In this document: positions 52,672-61,377 of the stretch, one piece after another | How positions within the stretch are numbered: position 1 is the first letter of the stretch | Layout of the letters: every line of letters starts with the position of its first letter | DNA from: an uncultured Verrucomicrobia subdivision 3 bacterium | GTDB lineage: Bacteria > Verrucomicrobiota > Verrucomicrobiia > Limisphaerales > UBA11358 | Direction: 5' to 3' | Assembly: GCA_903865745.1 (NCBI GenBank) | Contig: CAIPKV010000032.1 | Span: forward strand, 62,001 to 126,000 | DNA: 64,000 nt | Notes under the pieces: generated by a model | The model's input: the letters and a program-made list of their open reading frames with translations, nothing else | The model's database searches: none | Told to the model about the DNA's origin: nothing | Made by a program: the position numbers and the translations under genes

Positions 52672-53088
52672 GAAATGATGAAGGCTGAATTATGAATGAT
52701 GAATTGGATTTGCCCGTGCGGACAAAACAATTTGCCCGACGCATCATCCGGCTTTATTGCGCCTTGCCCAAGTTAAACACGGTGGCGCAAGTTTTAGGAA
52801 AACAAGTGCTGCGCTCCGGCACTTCCATCGGTGCCAATTATCGTGAAGCTCATCGCGCGCGTTCTAAGGCTGAGTTTATCTCTAAAATTGGCGATGTCTT
52901 GAAAGAAGCGGACGAAACCCTTTACTGGCTGGAGCTATTGCTCGAAGAAAGCATTATCCCTTTAAAAAGACTTCAGCCATTGGCTGCAGAGGCGAACGAG
53001 TTGGTTGCCATTTTCACCACAATTTCCAAACGCTCGAAAGGACTATGATGAATCACTTCATCATTCATAATTCATACTTCATCATTTC
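52672..53088 (+). mobile_element. IVS-like inverted-repeat cassette with four-helix-bundle gene (2)
   Basis: 32-bp inverted repeats at 52672-52703 and 53057-53088 match at 30 of 32 positions (left arm begins GAAATGATGAAG and ends TGAATTATGAATGATGAA). They enclose a single S23/IVP-type gene whose ATG lies in the left arm. The cassette starts 5 bp after the ATPase stop and ends 3 bp before the permease ATG, so it exactly fills the cistron junction. Arm sequence is unrelated to cassette 1. Confidence 0.72.
52692..53048 (+). CDS. Four-helix-bundle (S23/IVP-type) protein
   Basis: 118 residues. FARRIIRLYCALPKLNTVAQVLGKQVLRSGTSIGANYREAHRARSKAEFISKIGDVLKEADETLYWLELL is a clear member of the S23/TIGR02436 family. 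It differs strongly from the copy at 45.2 kb (different subfamily). Its start codon is within the left inverted-repeat arm and its stop is just before the right arm. No known link to efflux; its presence in the operon is best explained by insertion. Confidence 0.93.
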   Translation: MNDELDLPVRTKQFARRIIRLYCALPKLNTVAQVLGKQVLRSGTSIGANYREAHRARSKAEFISKIGDVLKEADETLYWLELLLEESIIPLKRLQPLAAEANELVAIFTTISKRSKGL

Positions 53089-53091
53089 CCC

Positions 53092-54300
53092 ATGAAGTTT
53101 CTTGCGCCATTCAAGTTAGCGCTGCGTGCGCTGCGCCGAAACAAGATGCGTTCGCTACTCACGATGCTTGGCGTCATTATCGGCGTCGGCTCAGTCATTG
53201 CGTCGGTAAGCATCACGACGGGCGCGTCTAAGCAGGTTGAAGATAAGGTCGCCGCGCTCGGCCAAAATGTGGTCACGGTCTTCTCGGGCAATTTCAGCAG
53301 CGGCGGTATGCGTGGCGGTTGGGGCAGCGCGCCGACGCTAACCATTGAAGATGCGCGCGCCATCAAAAACGAAGTGGCCAATGTCGTGGCCGTCAGCCCG
53401 GAAGTACGCGACCGTGCGCAGATTCTCGCCAATGGTCAGAATTGGAACACGCAGGTCATCGGCGAATCGCCGGACTATCCGCAAATTCGCGACTGGGATA
53501 TCGCCAGTGGCGCGATGTTCACCGAAGGCGATGTCCGCAGCCTCGCGAAAGTCGCCATCGTTGGCAAAACCGTCGTAGACCAGTTGTTCATGAACGACGA
53601 TCCGATTGGCCAGACATTGATCGTACGCAATATCCCATTCAAAATCGTCGGCGTGCTCGAGTCGAAGGGATTTAATTTATTCGGCCAGGATCAGGACGAT
53701 GTGGTGGTCATTCCGTACACAAGTCATATGCGCCGCATCACGAGTCGGAACTTCGTGAACTCCATCATGGTGCAGGCCGCGAGCAAGGACGCCATCGAAC
53801 AGGTACAGGACGACATAAACGCGCTGTTGCGCGACCGGCATAAGAGCGCGGAGCCGGATTTCACGGTGCGCACGCAATTGGAACTGATGGCAATGGCCAC
53901 CTCGACCACACGCATCATGTCGGTGCTGCTGGCCGCCATCGCCAGCGTGTCGCTCATTGTTGGCGGCATCGGTATCATGAACATCATGCTCGTAAGTGTC
54001 ACAGAGCGAACGCGCGAGATTGGTATTCGCATGGCCGTCGGCGCGCGCGGGCGCGACATCTTGATCCAATTTCTGATCGAAGCGGTGACGCTGAGCGCGG
54101 TGGGCGGCATCATCGGGATTGCGCTGGGCATGGGCGCGGCGAAAACAACGTCGCATTTCACCGGCTGGCCGACGCTGACGCCGTATGCGTGGATTGGGAT
54201 TGCATGTATTTCCAGCGCGGCCATCGGCATCGTGTCCGGTTTTTATCCGGCATGGAAAGCTTCGCGGCTCGACCCCATCGAGGCTTTGCGCTACGAATAA
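53092..54300 (+). CDS. MacB-type ABC transporter permease
   Basis: 402 residues. N-terminal membrane helix (SLLTMLGVIIGVGSVIASV), periplasmic MacB_PCD domain (VSPEVRDRAQILANGQNWNTQVIG; GAMFTEGDVRSLAKVAIVGKTVVDQLF), then the three-helix FtsX domain (SLIVGGIGIMNIMLVSVTERTREIGIRMAVGARGRDILIQFLIEAVTLS). Works with the ATPase and adaptor as a MacAB-like export pump. ATG follows CATCATTTCCCC, i.e. directly after the cassette arm; no good ribosome site is left. Confidence 0.95.
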   Translation: MKFLAPFKLALRALRRNKMRSLLTMLGVIIGVGSVIASVSITTGASKQVEDKVAALGQNVVTVFSGNFSSGGMRGGWGSAPTLTIEDARAIKNEVANVVAVSPEVRDRAQILANGQNWNTQVIGESPDYPQIRDWDIASGAMFTEGDVRSLAKVAIVGKTVVDQLFMNDDPIGQTLIVRNIPFKIVGVLESKGFNLFGQDQDDVVVIPYTSHMRRITSRNFVNSIMVQAASKDAIEQVQDDINALLRDRHKSAEPDFTVRTQLELMAMATSTTRIMSVLLAAIASVSLIVGGIGIMNIMLVSVTERTREIGIRMAVGARGRDILIQFLIEAVTLSAVGGIIGIALGMGAAKTTSHFTGWPTLTPYAWIGIACISSAAIGIVSGFYPAWKASRLDPIEALRYE

Positions 54301-54303
54301 GCC

Positions 54304-55317
54304 GTGGTCGCCGAAATCCTTTCTACCCACACGCCGGAGCTTTTCCAGAAAGCCGTGCGGCGCGCTGCTGAATTGTTGCGCGCCGGCGAGGTCGTAGCGC
54401 TGCCGACGGAAACGGTTTACGGCCTCGCTGCGAATGCGCTGGATGAAAAGGCTGTCGCGAAAATCTTTCAGATTAAGGGGCGCCCGTCGCATAATCCCAT
54501 CATTGTCCATGTCGCAGGCAATGCCATGGCGCATGACTGCGTAAAAGAATTCACACTGCTTGCGGAGAAGTTTTCAAATGCATTCTGGCCCGGTCCGCTC
54601 ACTTTGGTGTTGCCGCGCGCAAAAAAGATTCCCGACTCGGTGACGGCAGGTGGCGAAACGATTGGCGTGCGCTGGCCGAGCCATCCGTTTATGCAGGCGG
54701 TGATTCGTGAGTGCGGTTTTCCACTAGCCGCGCCGAGCGCAAATCTCTCCAATCAGATATCGCCAACGAATGTGGAGCACGTCCGCGCGCAACTTGGGAG
54801 CAAGATCTCTTTGATTGTGGACGGGGGTCAGTCACAGGTGGGGATTGAATCTACGGTCTTGGATCTGACAGTGTCGCCGCCAAGAATTCTACGGCCGGGG
54901 ATGATTCACGCGGAATCGCTCACGGCTGTCGCCGGCGAAGTCCAAAGCCCAAAGTCTATAGTTCAAGGTGAGACAGCCCGAAAAAGCCCCGGCCTGTTGA
55001 AGAAACATTACTCGCCGAAGGCAAAGCTGGTCGTGCTGTATTGGCGGGATGAGGCGGATTTGAGGCTTCAAGTTTCAAGTCTCAAGTTTCAAATTCCGGA
55101 TTGCCATGTCATTGCGCATACGCAAATTCCGGCGGACGAAAGTTTTGCGGATGTGAGCGTGATGCCGCATGACGCCGAGGCGTTTGCGCGGGCGTTATAT
55201 GCGGAGTTGCACCGTTGCGACCAAGCGGGCGCGAGGTTGATTATCGTGGAGGCGCCGCCAGCAGATTTGCCGGAGTGGTTCGGAATCATGGACCGGCTGC
55301 AGCGCGCGGCGGCCTGA
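54304..55317 (+). CDS. L-threonylcarbamoyladenylate synthase (Sua5/TsaC family)
   Basis: 337 residues, GTG start 3 bp after the permease stop. LRAGEVVALPTETVYGLAANALDEKAVAKIFQIKGRPSHNPIIVHV and WPGPLTLVLPRA, GVRWPSHPFMQAVIRECGFPLAAPSANLS, LIVDGGQSQVGIESTVLDL are the TsaC/Sua5 core that forms threonylcarbamoyl-AMP for t6A in tRNA. A C-terminal Sua5 domain follows (KKHYSPKAKLVVLYW). Its linker (LRLQVSSLKFQI) is encoded by a TTCAAGTTTCAAGTC simple repeat. Confidence 0.93.
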   Translation: MVAEILSTHTPELFQKAVRRAAELLRAGEVVALPTETVYGLAANALDEKAVAKIFQIKGRPSHNPIIVHVAGNAMAHDCVKEFTLLAEKFSNAFWPGPLTLVLPRAKKIPDSVTAGGETIGVRWPSHPFMQAVIRECGFPLAAPSANLSNQISPTNVEHVRAQLGSKISLIVDGGQSQVGIESTVLDLTVSPPRILRPGMIHAESLTAVAGEVQSPKSIVQGETARKSPGLLKKHYSPKAKLVVLYWRDEADLRLQVSSLKFQIPDCHVIAHTQIPADESFADVSVMPHDAEAFARALYAELHRCDQAGARLIIVEAPPADLPEWFGIMDRLQRAAA

Positions 55318-55320
55318 AGC

Positions 55321-57147
55321 TTATTCGGTTTCCCAGCGTTGCCGGTCGGTAAGGAAAAGGCCGGAGAGCAGACCGTAGGGCGCGACTTTCAATGGGAACT
55401 GCGGCGGGATTTGGTTGGCAGCCACGGTCTTCAGAACGAAATTACCCCAGCTGTCCACGCCACCCTGCAGGCATTCAGTGAAAAGTTTTTGATCCAGCGT
55501 ATTGAGCGTCAGGTAGAGCCCGCTGACATTTTTAACGTAGTCGTTGAATTGGTTAAATTCATATTCGGAGTTGGCCGTATTCCAAACGCATTGGTGGTCG
55601 CCATACCAGGCGACGGCCCACGGAATGTCGCTCATGAGCAGTTCGTTGGGTCGCATCCAGCCAGAGATTTTCTGGATTTCCGGCGGATAATACGGGGGAT
55701 AGGCAACGGGTGAAATTCGGGGCGGCAGCAGGTTGGCGATGAATGTCTGACAGGACAGGGTCATGATTAGCACGACGACCCCGAGGCGTACCTCTGGGGT
55801 CGAAGCATTCATTTGGTTGAGCAGCGTCAGGAAAAAGGCGATGCCGAAAATCACCACGAAGGGCGTGAGGAGGGCGAGCAAATTTTCTGAGCTGGTATCG
55901 GGCGAGATGGTAGAAAGCTGGGTCTTGCCCAATGACTGCGCCACAATGAATACGCCCAAGCACATCAGTGTGAAATAGCGCATGCGTTGAGCAGCGATGT
56001 TCCGCAGCCCCAGCAACAAACCTCCGAAAAATAGCACGGCCACCCAGCTACCGCCGATGCGCAGGAGGTCGCCTTGCAAAATGTAGCGGGCATTTACTAG
56101 AAATTTTGACAAGTAAGGCCGCAGCCAATACATCGCTGTCATGTCGGGATTGAGTGATTGCATCAGTCGCGACCCGGGAAACGCCGGCAACGTCCCCTCC
56201 ACCACGGCGTAACCGGCCGTACCGAACAGGGTACCACTTACCGCGAGATTTCGGATTATCCATGGCGTTACTAACAGTGCAAAAGTCAGAAACGCGGTGA
56301 CCGCCAGGCCGGGACGCCGCACGCCACCGAAGAGCGTAAGAAATATTACGACTGGCACAATTATCCAGCCAAACGAATAGCGCGTCAGCATCCCGGCGCC
56401 CGTCAGCGCACCAGCGCCTATGGCTAGCAGGAAAAGTTTTCGGACCGCTGGTTGGTGACCTCGACCTATTTCCTCAATTTTCGTCAGGCACCAGGCCAGT
56501 CCTAGAAATATCACGAGTAGCAGCAGCGTGGACTGGCCGGACACGCTAAATTTCCAAAGTAGATCCGCGCCCAACGTCATTAGTGCTGCCAACCAAGCCT
56601 CTGGTATGCCAAAAAGTTTTTGGGTGAGCAGATACGTCAACGCCACCACCACTACCAATAGTAGCTGGTTGAAAATGGCGATGTGAAATTCTGGTTGATA
56701 GCGCTGGAAACGACCGCCCTCGGACCAAAATGGCTCGCGCGTTTGTGCCTTCCATTCTGGCGGCCATAGCTTTATGAGCCCCGCCAGCAACGTTGGATAA
56801 ACTGGCGGATTGGCAAGATCAGGGTGGCCACCGTCAAGTTCAGCAAAATCCACCGTGTTTGACATCTGGATTTCACCGAGGTGCATATCGTGGTTATGTT
56901 TCTGGATGAGAAACACGCTGAACGGCCGGATGAAATCCGTTGTGTAACCCTTGCCGCTGGCGAGATTGCGGGCCACCTGTGCCGCGTCCATCGCCTCCGC
57001 CGAATTGAATCCGCGATACGAACTTAAGTCGTAAAGTACCGCCAGCGCAACGACCGCTGCCGCTAGTGGTAATAGTTGCAGCCACCGCGAAAGCCGGCCG
57101 ACCTCAATGGCGTGAATAATGTGCTGGACCTGTTCGGAAATCTTCAT
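55321..57147 (-). CDS. Polytopic glycosyltransferase-39-like membrane protein
   Basis: 608 residues with about ten membrane helices. An early periplasmic loop with acidic residues (GFNSAEAMDAAQVARNLASGKGYTTDF) and DLANPPVYPTLLAGLIKLWP follows helix 1, as in PMT/ArnT-type lipid-linked sugar transferases. The C-terminal soluble part (QKISGWMRPNELLMSDIPWAVAWYGDHQCVW) is periplasmic. Substrate unknown. It ends 4 bp after the Sua5 stop on the opposite strand and is separated by 3 bp from the response-regulator gene. Confidence 0.75.
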   Translation of the reverse strand: MKISEQVQHIIHAIEVGRLSRWLQLLPLAAAVVALAVLYDLSSYRGFNSAEAMDAAQVARNLASGKGYTTDFIRPFSVFLIQKHNHDMHLGEIQMSNTVDFAELDGGHPDLANPPVYPTLLAGLIKLWPPEWKAQTREPFWSEGGRFQRYQPEFHIAIFNQLLLVVVVALTYLLTQKLFGIPEAWLAALMTLGADLLWKFSVSGQSTLLLLVIFLGLAWCLTKIEEIGRGHQPAVRKLFLLAIGAGALTGAGMLTRYSFGWIIVPVVIFLTLFGGVRRPGLAVTAFLTFALLVTPWIIRNLAVSGTLFGTAGYAVVEGTLPAFPGSRLMQSLNPDMTAMYWLRPYLSKFLVNARYILQGDLLRIGGSWVAVLFFGGLLLGLRNIAAQRMRYFTLMCLGVFIVAQSLGKTQLSTISPDTSSENLLALLTPFVVIFGIAFFLTLLNQMNASTPEVRLGVVVLIMTLSCQTFIANLLPPRISPVAYPPYYPPEIQKISGWMRPNELLMSDIPWAVAWYGDHQCVWNTANSEYEFNQFNDYVKNVSGLYLTLNTLDQKLFTECLQGGVDSWGNFVLKTVAANQIPPQFPLKVAPYGLLSGLFLTDRQRWETE

Positions 57148-57150
57148 GAA

Positions 57151-58509
57151 TCAAAATCCTTCCAAATGATACTCGTGAAGTTTGCGGTGGAATGTCCGCC
57201 GACTCATGCCAATTTTTTGAGCCGCCCGCGTGCGATTGCCGTCGGTCTCTTTTAAGGCACGAATGATTAATTGTTTTTCCGCATCCTTAATGGTCAGGTC
57301 TTTTCCCTGAAACAGCTTCGTCTCGCTGATGGAGCCTTCTCGGCGCACCGACGGCGGCAAATCGCGCAACGCAATCCGTTCGCTACGGCAGAGCACCACC
57401 GCATGTTCAACGGCTGTGCGCAGCTCACGAACATTGCCCGGCCAGGAATAATTCATCAGGGCTTCGAGCGCATCGGCGGTGTAATCATTCACCACTTTCC
57501 CGTTTTCCTTCGCGAACTCCCGCAAGAAACTTTGCGCCAATAGCGGAATATCGCCCGTCCGCTCACGCAACGGCGGCAGCACAATTTCAACTACACGCAG
57601 GCGAAAAAACAAGTCCTCACGGAATTTCCCGGCCTTGACGAGTTCCTCCATATCTTTGTTTGTCGCCGCCACCAGCCGTAAATCTGCTGTCAAAGTCTTG
57701 TTCGAGCCAACGCGTTCAAAGGTCCGTTCGCCAAGAAAGCGCAACAGCTTCACCTGAATCGTCGCATCAATCTCACCAATCTCATCGAGAAAAAGTGTAC
57801 CGCCCTGGGCCTGTTCAAACCGTCCGATACGCCGTTCGTGTGCCCCGGTAAAAGCGCCGCGTTCGTGACCGAACAGTTCGCTTTCCAAAAGCGTCGGGGA
57901 GAGCGCTGCGCAATGCACCGTTACAAACGGCTGCTGCGCGCGCGGGCTCAACTGATGCAGCGCCTTTGCGATGAGTTCCTTGCCGGTGCCGCTTTCGCCC
58001 AGCACCAGCACCGTCGCGCGCGTCGGTGCGACCTGTTGCACGACTTCAAAAATCTCTTTCATCACCGGCGATTCGCCGACGATGTTTTTTAAACCAAATT
58101 TGGAATCGAGCTGCTTTCGCAGTACGACATTTTCCGTTTCCAGATTTTGCTGCTTCAGCGCACGCGCAATGCGCATTTCCAACTCGTCAATTTGCAAACG
58201 GCCTTTAGCGATGTAATCGTCGGCACCACGCTTCATTGCATCCACCGCCAGCTCTTCCGAGCCGTAGGCCGTCATCAAAATACAGATGGGCGGCTTCGGT
58301 AGCGACTTGGCGCGGGCGATTAATTTCATGCCGTCCTCATTTGGCAGTCGGAAATCGGTGAGCATCACGTCGAAATTTTCGGATTCCAAAAGATTCATCG
58401 CGGCCTTCGCGTCCTCGGCGATATAGACGTCGTAACGCTCTTCGAGCGCCGAACGCAGGCCTTCCCGAGTCGTCTTTTCGTCGTCTACGATCAATAAGGT
58501 CGGTTTCAT
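57151..58509 (-). CDS. NtrC-family sigma-54-dependent response regulator
   Basis: 452 residues. Receiver domain with phosphoacceptor Asp in FDVMLTDFRLPNEDG; AAA+ domain with Walker A GESGTGKEL, the GAFTGA loop (ERGAFTGAHERR) that contacts sigma-54, and Walker B GGTLFLDEIGEI; C-terminal Fis-type HTH (RTRAAQKIGMSRRTFHRKL). Activates sigma-54 promoters when phosphorylated, presumably by the kinase whose gene overlaps its start by 4 bp. Confidence 0.96.
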   Translation of the reverse strand: MKPTLLIVDDEKTTREGLRSALEERYDVYIAEDAKAAMNLLESENFDVMLTDFRLPNEDGMKLIARAKSLPKPPICILMTAYGSEELAVDAMKRGADDYIAKGRLQIDELEMRIARALKQQNLETENVVLRKQLDSKFGLKNIVGESPVMKEIFEVVQQVAPTRATVLVLGESGTGKELIAKALHQLSPRAQQPFVTVHCAALSPTLLESELFGHERGAFTGAHERRIGRFEQAQGGTLFLDEIGEIDATIQVKLLRFLGERTFERVGSNKTLTADLRLVAATNKDMEELVKAGKFREDLFFRLRVVEIVLPPLRERTGDIPLLAQSFLREFAKENGKVVNDYTADALEALMNYSWPGNVRELRTAVEHAVVLCRSERIALRDLPPSVRREGSISETKLFQGKDLTIKDAEKQLIIRALKETDGNRTRAAQKIGMSRRTFHRKLHEYHLEGF

Positions 58510-59750
58510 GATGGTTTGTTTTCCAACAGTCGTGGTTTGCGCTCATGCAGCGGTAACCACACGCGAAAGGTTGTGCCGCGGCCAACATGGCTTTCCAGCT
58601 CGATGCGACCGTTATGCGCGCGAATTATTCGCTGCACAATCATTAGCCCGAGGCCGCTGCCTTTTTTCTTGGTTGTGTAAAAAGGTTCAAAAATGCGATT
58701 GATTTGCTCCTGCGGGATGCCGCCACCCGTGTCAGTAACGCTCACCCAAACACTCTCGCCCGACTCACCGGTTTGCAATGTAAGTGTGCCGCCGGTGGAC
58801 ATCGCCTGTGCCGCGTTTTTCATAAGGTTCACCAGCACCTGCTGCAACTGCGTCGCATCCACCGGTGTCGCGGTCAGGTTGTGAGCCAGTTTGGTCTTCA
58901 CCGTCACACCGCGATTCTCAATTTCCGGTCGCAGTAGTTCGATGGTTTTCTCCGCGATGTCGTTCAGCGAGGCAATTTTCAACTGCACCGGTGCTGGGCG
59001 GATGGCGCCAAGAAACTGCGTGACGATGTAATCCAGCCGGTGAATCTCGCCCTTCGCCACCTCTAGATAATGCTCCAGCTTTTTTGCAACTGCGGTGGTG
59101 TCTGGCGCTGTTTGACGCACGCCGCGCGAAGATGCTTTCTTCTCATTAGTCGTCCGCCAATCGTCACTCTTTAATTTTTTCACCTCACGCTCCATTAGTT
59201 GCAAATGGATATGCAGCGCGTTGAGTGGATTCCCAATTTCGTGAGCGACACTCGCCGCGAGTAGGGTTAGTGCCTGGATGCGTTCGCTCTCAATGGCCTC
59301 AAAAGTTTTCTGCCGGGCCTCGGTCGCGTCGTGCAGAATCAGCGCTACGCCGGAACTGCCGATCGCCTCACCGTCCAGCGGCGCGGCATAGAGCCGGAGA
59401 AAACGTGTGCGCGGATAGTGGATTTCAAATTCGTGGCGCGTAACGTCGGCACCGGCGACATGGTCCGCATGCAAGATTTTTTTCCAATCTACCTCGGGCA
59501 GGATGTCCGCAATTTGGCTGTCCTCTGTATCCAGCGGCAGGCCGATGAGCTGGGTAACGGCCTGGTTGAAATAAATGACCCGGCCAGCCTCGTCTGCCAC
59601 CAGCACGCCGTCTTCGATGGTGTTGAAGAGCGTTTCGAGAAAACTGCGTTCACGTGCCAGCCGCTGCACAACCGTCTGCAACCCTTCGGTATCGAGTCGG
59701 CCGATGCGGCCAAGTACTTTGTCAAGGAAACTGGATTTAGCTGCGGCCAT
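58506..59750 (-). CDS. PAS-domain sensor histidine kinase (NtrB-like)
   Basis: 414 residues without membrane segments. PAS domain near 35-150 (FNTIEDGVLVADEAGRVIYFNQAVTQLIGLP). H-box SVAHEIGNPLNALHIHLQLM, N-box NLMKNAAQAM, G1 DTGGGI, F-box IFEPFYTTKKKGSGLGLMIVQR. Pairs with the NtrC-type regulator; the genes overlap (ATGA). The signal sensed is unknown and nothing adjacent points to nitrogen control. Confidence 0.95.
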   Translation of the reverse strand: MAAAKSSFLDKVLGRIGRLDTEGLQTVVQRLARERSFLETLFNTIEDGVLVADEAGRVIYFNQAVTQLIGLPLDTEDSQIADILPEVDWKKILHADHVAGADVTRHEFEIHYPRTRFLRLYAAPLDGEAIGSSGVALILHDATEARQKTFEAIESERIQALTLLAASVAHEIGNPLNALHIHLQLMEREVKKLKSDDWRTTNEKKASSRGVRQTAPDTTAVAKKLEHYLEVAKGEIHRLDYIVTQFLGAIRPAPVQLKIASLNDIAEKTIELLRPEIENRGVTVKTKLAHNLTATPVDATQLQQVLVNLMKNAAQAMSTGGTLTLQTGESGESVWVSVTDTGGGIPQEQINRIFEPFYTTKKKGSGLGLMIVQRIIRAHNGRIELESHVGRGTTFRVWLPLHERKPRLLENKPS

Positions 59751-59968
59751 TGGACAAAATTAATTTATATTGTAGCAAAATGGCACAACCAAGGGATTCG
59801 TCAAGCTAAAGAGCAGGGTTTTACTGGCGCAGTTTAAACAATTCTTAATCCTATTTGTGAAATTGAATTGAATTTGAAGTTTGCATGTGAATTTTAAACT
59901 TAGCCACAACCTCCTGAGTCGACGGCTTGCATTATTCAGCATTTGCCCTACTTTGTTCGACTCGATTT

Positions 59969-61114
59969 ATGGAACTGAACAATGAAGAAATACGTCGTTA
60001 CTCCCGGCATTTGATTTTGCCGGAAGTCGGTCTGGCTGGGCAAAAGAAAATCAAAGCCACTAGCGTCATTTGTATCGGCGCTGGCGGCCTCGGCTCGCCG
60101 ATTGCCATGTATCTTGCCGCCGCTGGCATTGGCAAGATTGGCATTGTCGATTTTGACACAGTGGATTACTCCAACCTGCAGCGCCAAATTCTTCATACTG
60201 ACGCGGATGTGGGCCGCTCGAAAGCTGAGTCGGCCAAGGAGACAATCCGTGGGATTAATCCTAATTGCGAAGTCGTTATCCATAACACGCGTATCTCCTC
60301 CGAAAACGCGCTCGACCTCATCCGACCTTACGACATCGTGGTGGACGGCACGGATAATTTCCCAACCCGCTACCTCACCAACGATGCCTGCGTGCTCCTC
60401 AAAAAGCCGAATGTCTATGGCTCAATTTTCCGTTTTGAGGGTCAGGCCAGCGTGTTTGCGCCGCATCTCGGCGGGCCGTGTTATCGCTGCCTGTATCCCG
60501 AACCGCCGCCGCCGGGGATGGTTCCGAGCTGCGCGGAAGGTGGCGTGCTGGGCGTGCTCCCCGGCATCATCGGCTGTATTCAGGCGACGGAAATTCTGAA
60601 GCTCGCGCTTGGCAAAGGCGCGCCGCTCATCGGCCGCTTGCTTTTGTTCAACGCGCTCGACCTTAAGTTCCGCGAATTAAAATTGCGTAAGGATCCAGCT
60701 TGCCCGATTTGCGGCGAGCATCCGACTATCAAGGAATTAATCGATTACGAGACGTTCTGCGGCATCGTGCCGGAACCGGAAAACACAGGTAATCCCGATG
60801 AAGTCACCGTACAGGACATGAAAAAAGCTTTAGATAACCCTGCGCTTGGTATCAAGGTCGTGGATGTGCGCGAGCCGGACGAATACGAAATTGCCAAGGT
60901 CGCTGGCGTGCCGCTGCTTCCTTTGAGCGAATTGCAAAGTCGCTTCACCGAGTTGGATCCCAACACGCAATACTATTTACATTGCAAGGCTGGCGTGCGC
61001 TCCATGAAGGCGCTGGCGTTCCTGCGCCAGCAGGGTTTCAAATACGTGAAAAGCGTGAAGGGTGGCATTACCGCATGGTCGGACGAGATCGACCGCAATG
61101 TGCCGCGCTACTAA
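59969..61114 (+). CDS. moeB: MoeB/ThiF-type adenylyltransferase with C-terminal rhodanese domain
   Basis: ATG 59969 (MELNNEEIRRYSRHLILPEVG) matches the family start. ICIGAGGLGSPIAMYLAAAGIG binds ATP; YSNLQRQILHTDADVG, CYRCLYPEPPPPGMVPSCAEGGVLGVLPG and CPICGEH (zinc CxxC pairs) complete the E1-like domain. The last ~110 residues are a rhodanese domain with active Cys in YLHCKAGVRSMKAL. Adenylates the C-terminal Gly-Gly of a sulfur carrier; the adjacent thiS suggests a ThiF-like or dual role. Confidence 0.93.
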   Translation: MELNNEEIRRYSRHLILPEVGLAGQKKIKATSVICIGAGGLGSPIAMYLAAAGIGKIGIVDFDTVDYSNLQRQILHTDADVGRSKAESAKETIRGINPNCEVVIHNTRISSENALDLIRPYDIVVDGTDNFPTRYLTNDACVLLKKPNVYGSIFRFEGQASVFAPHLGGPCYRCLYPEPPPPGMVPSCAEGGVLGVLPGIIGCIQATEILKLALGKGAPLIGRLLLFNALDLKFRELKLRKDPACPICGEHPTIKELIDYETFCGIVPEPENTGNPDEVTVQDMKKALDNPALGIKVVDVREPDEYEIAKVAGVPLLPLSELQSRFTELDPNTQYYLHCKAGVRSMKALAFLRQQGFKYVKSVKGGITAWSDEIDRNVPRY

Positions 61115-61335
61115 TGGGCGCAACTGGCGATATGGATTCTATCGTGGCCAATGGCCAGCCGGTTGCGGTGAAAGTGCCATGCTCGTTGGAAAAATTTCTC
61201 ATCGAGCAACAACTCCTGCCTCGCAGCGTTGTGGTGGAGCATAATGGCGAAGCGGTAGCCCCTTCGGAATTTTCCCGTCGGCAGGTGCGTGCGGGCGATC
61301 GGTTGGAGATTGTCAAGATTGTCGCTGGTGGTTGA
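61114..61335 (+). CDS. thiS: Sulfur-carrier protein ThiS
   Basis: The track ORF (60982) is shortened to the ATG at 61114, which shares one base with the preceding stop (TAATG). 73 residues of beta-grasp fold, VANGQPVAVKVPCSLEKFLIEQQ and PRSVVVEHNGEAVAPSEFS, ending in the required Gly-Gly (VAGG). The terminal Gly is adenylated and thiolated to donate sulfur to the thiazole of thiamine. It is coupled to the MoeB/ThiF gene. Confidence 0.92.
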   Translation: MGATGDMDSIVANGQPVAVKVPCSLEKFLIEQQLLPRSVVVEHNGEAVAPSEFSRRQVRAGDRLEIVKIVAGG

Positions 61336-61344
61336 ATCGCAGTT

Positions 61345-61368
61345 GGCAGCCGCTGCCCAATTTTTTAT
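61345..61368 (+). terminator. Weak intrinsic terminator after thiS
   Basis: GGCAG-CCG-CTGCC stem followed by CAATTTTTTAT. The stem is only 5 bp, so it may be leaky. Confidence 0.4.
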
Positions 61369-61377
61369 AGTTAACGG

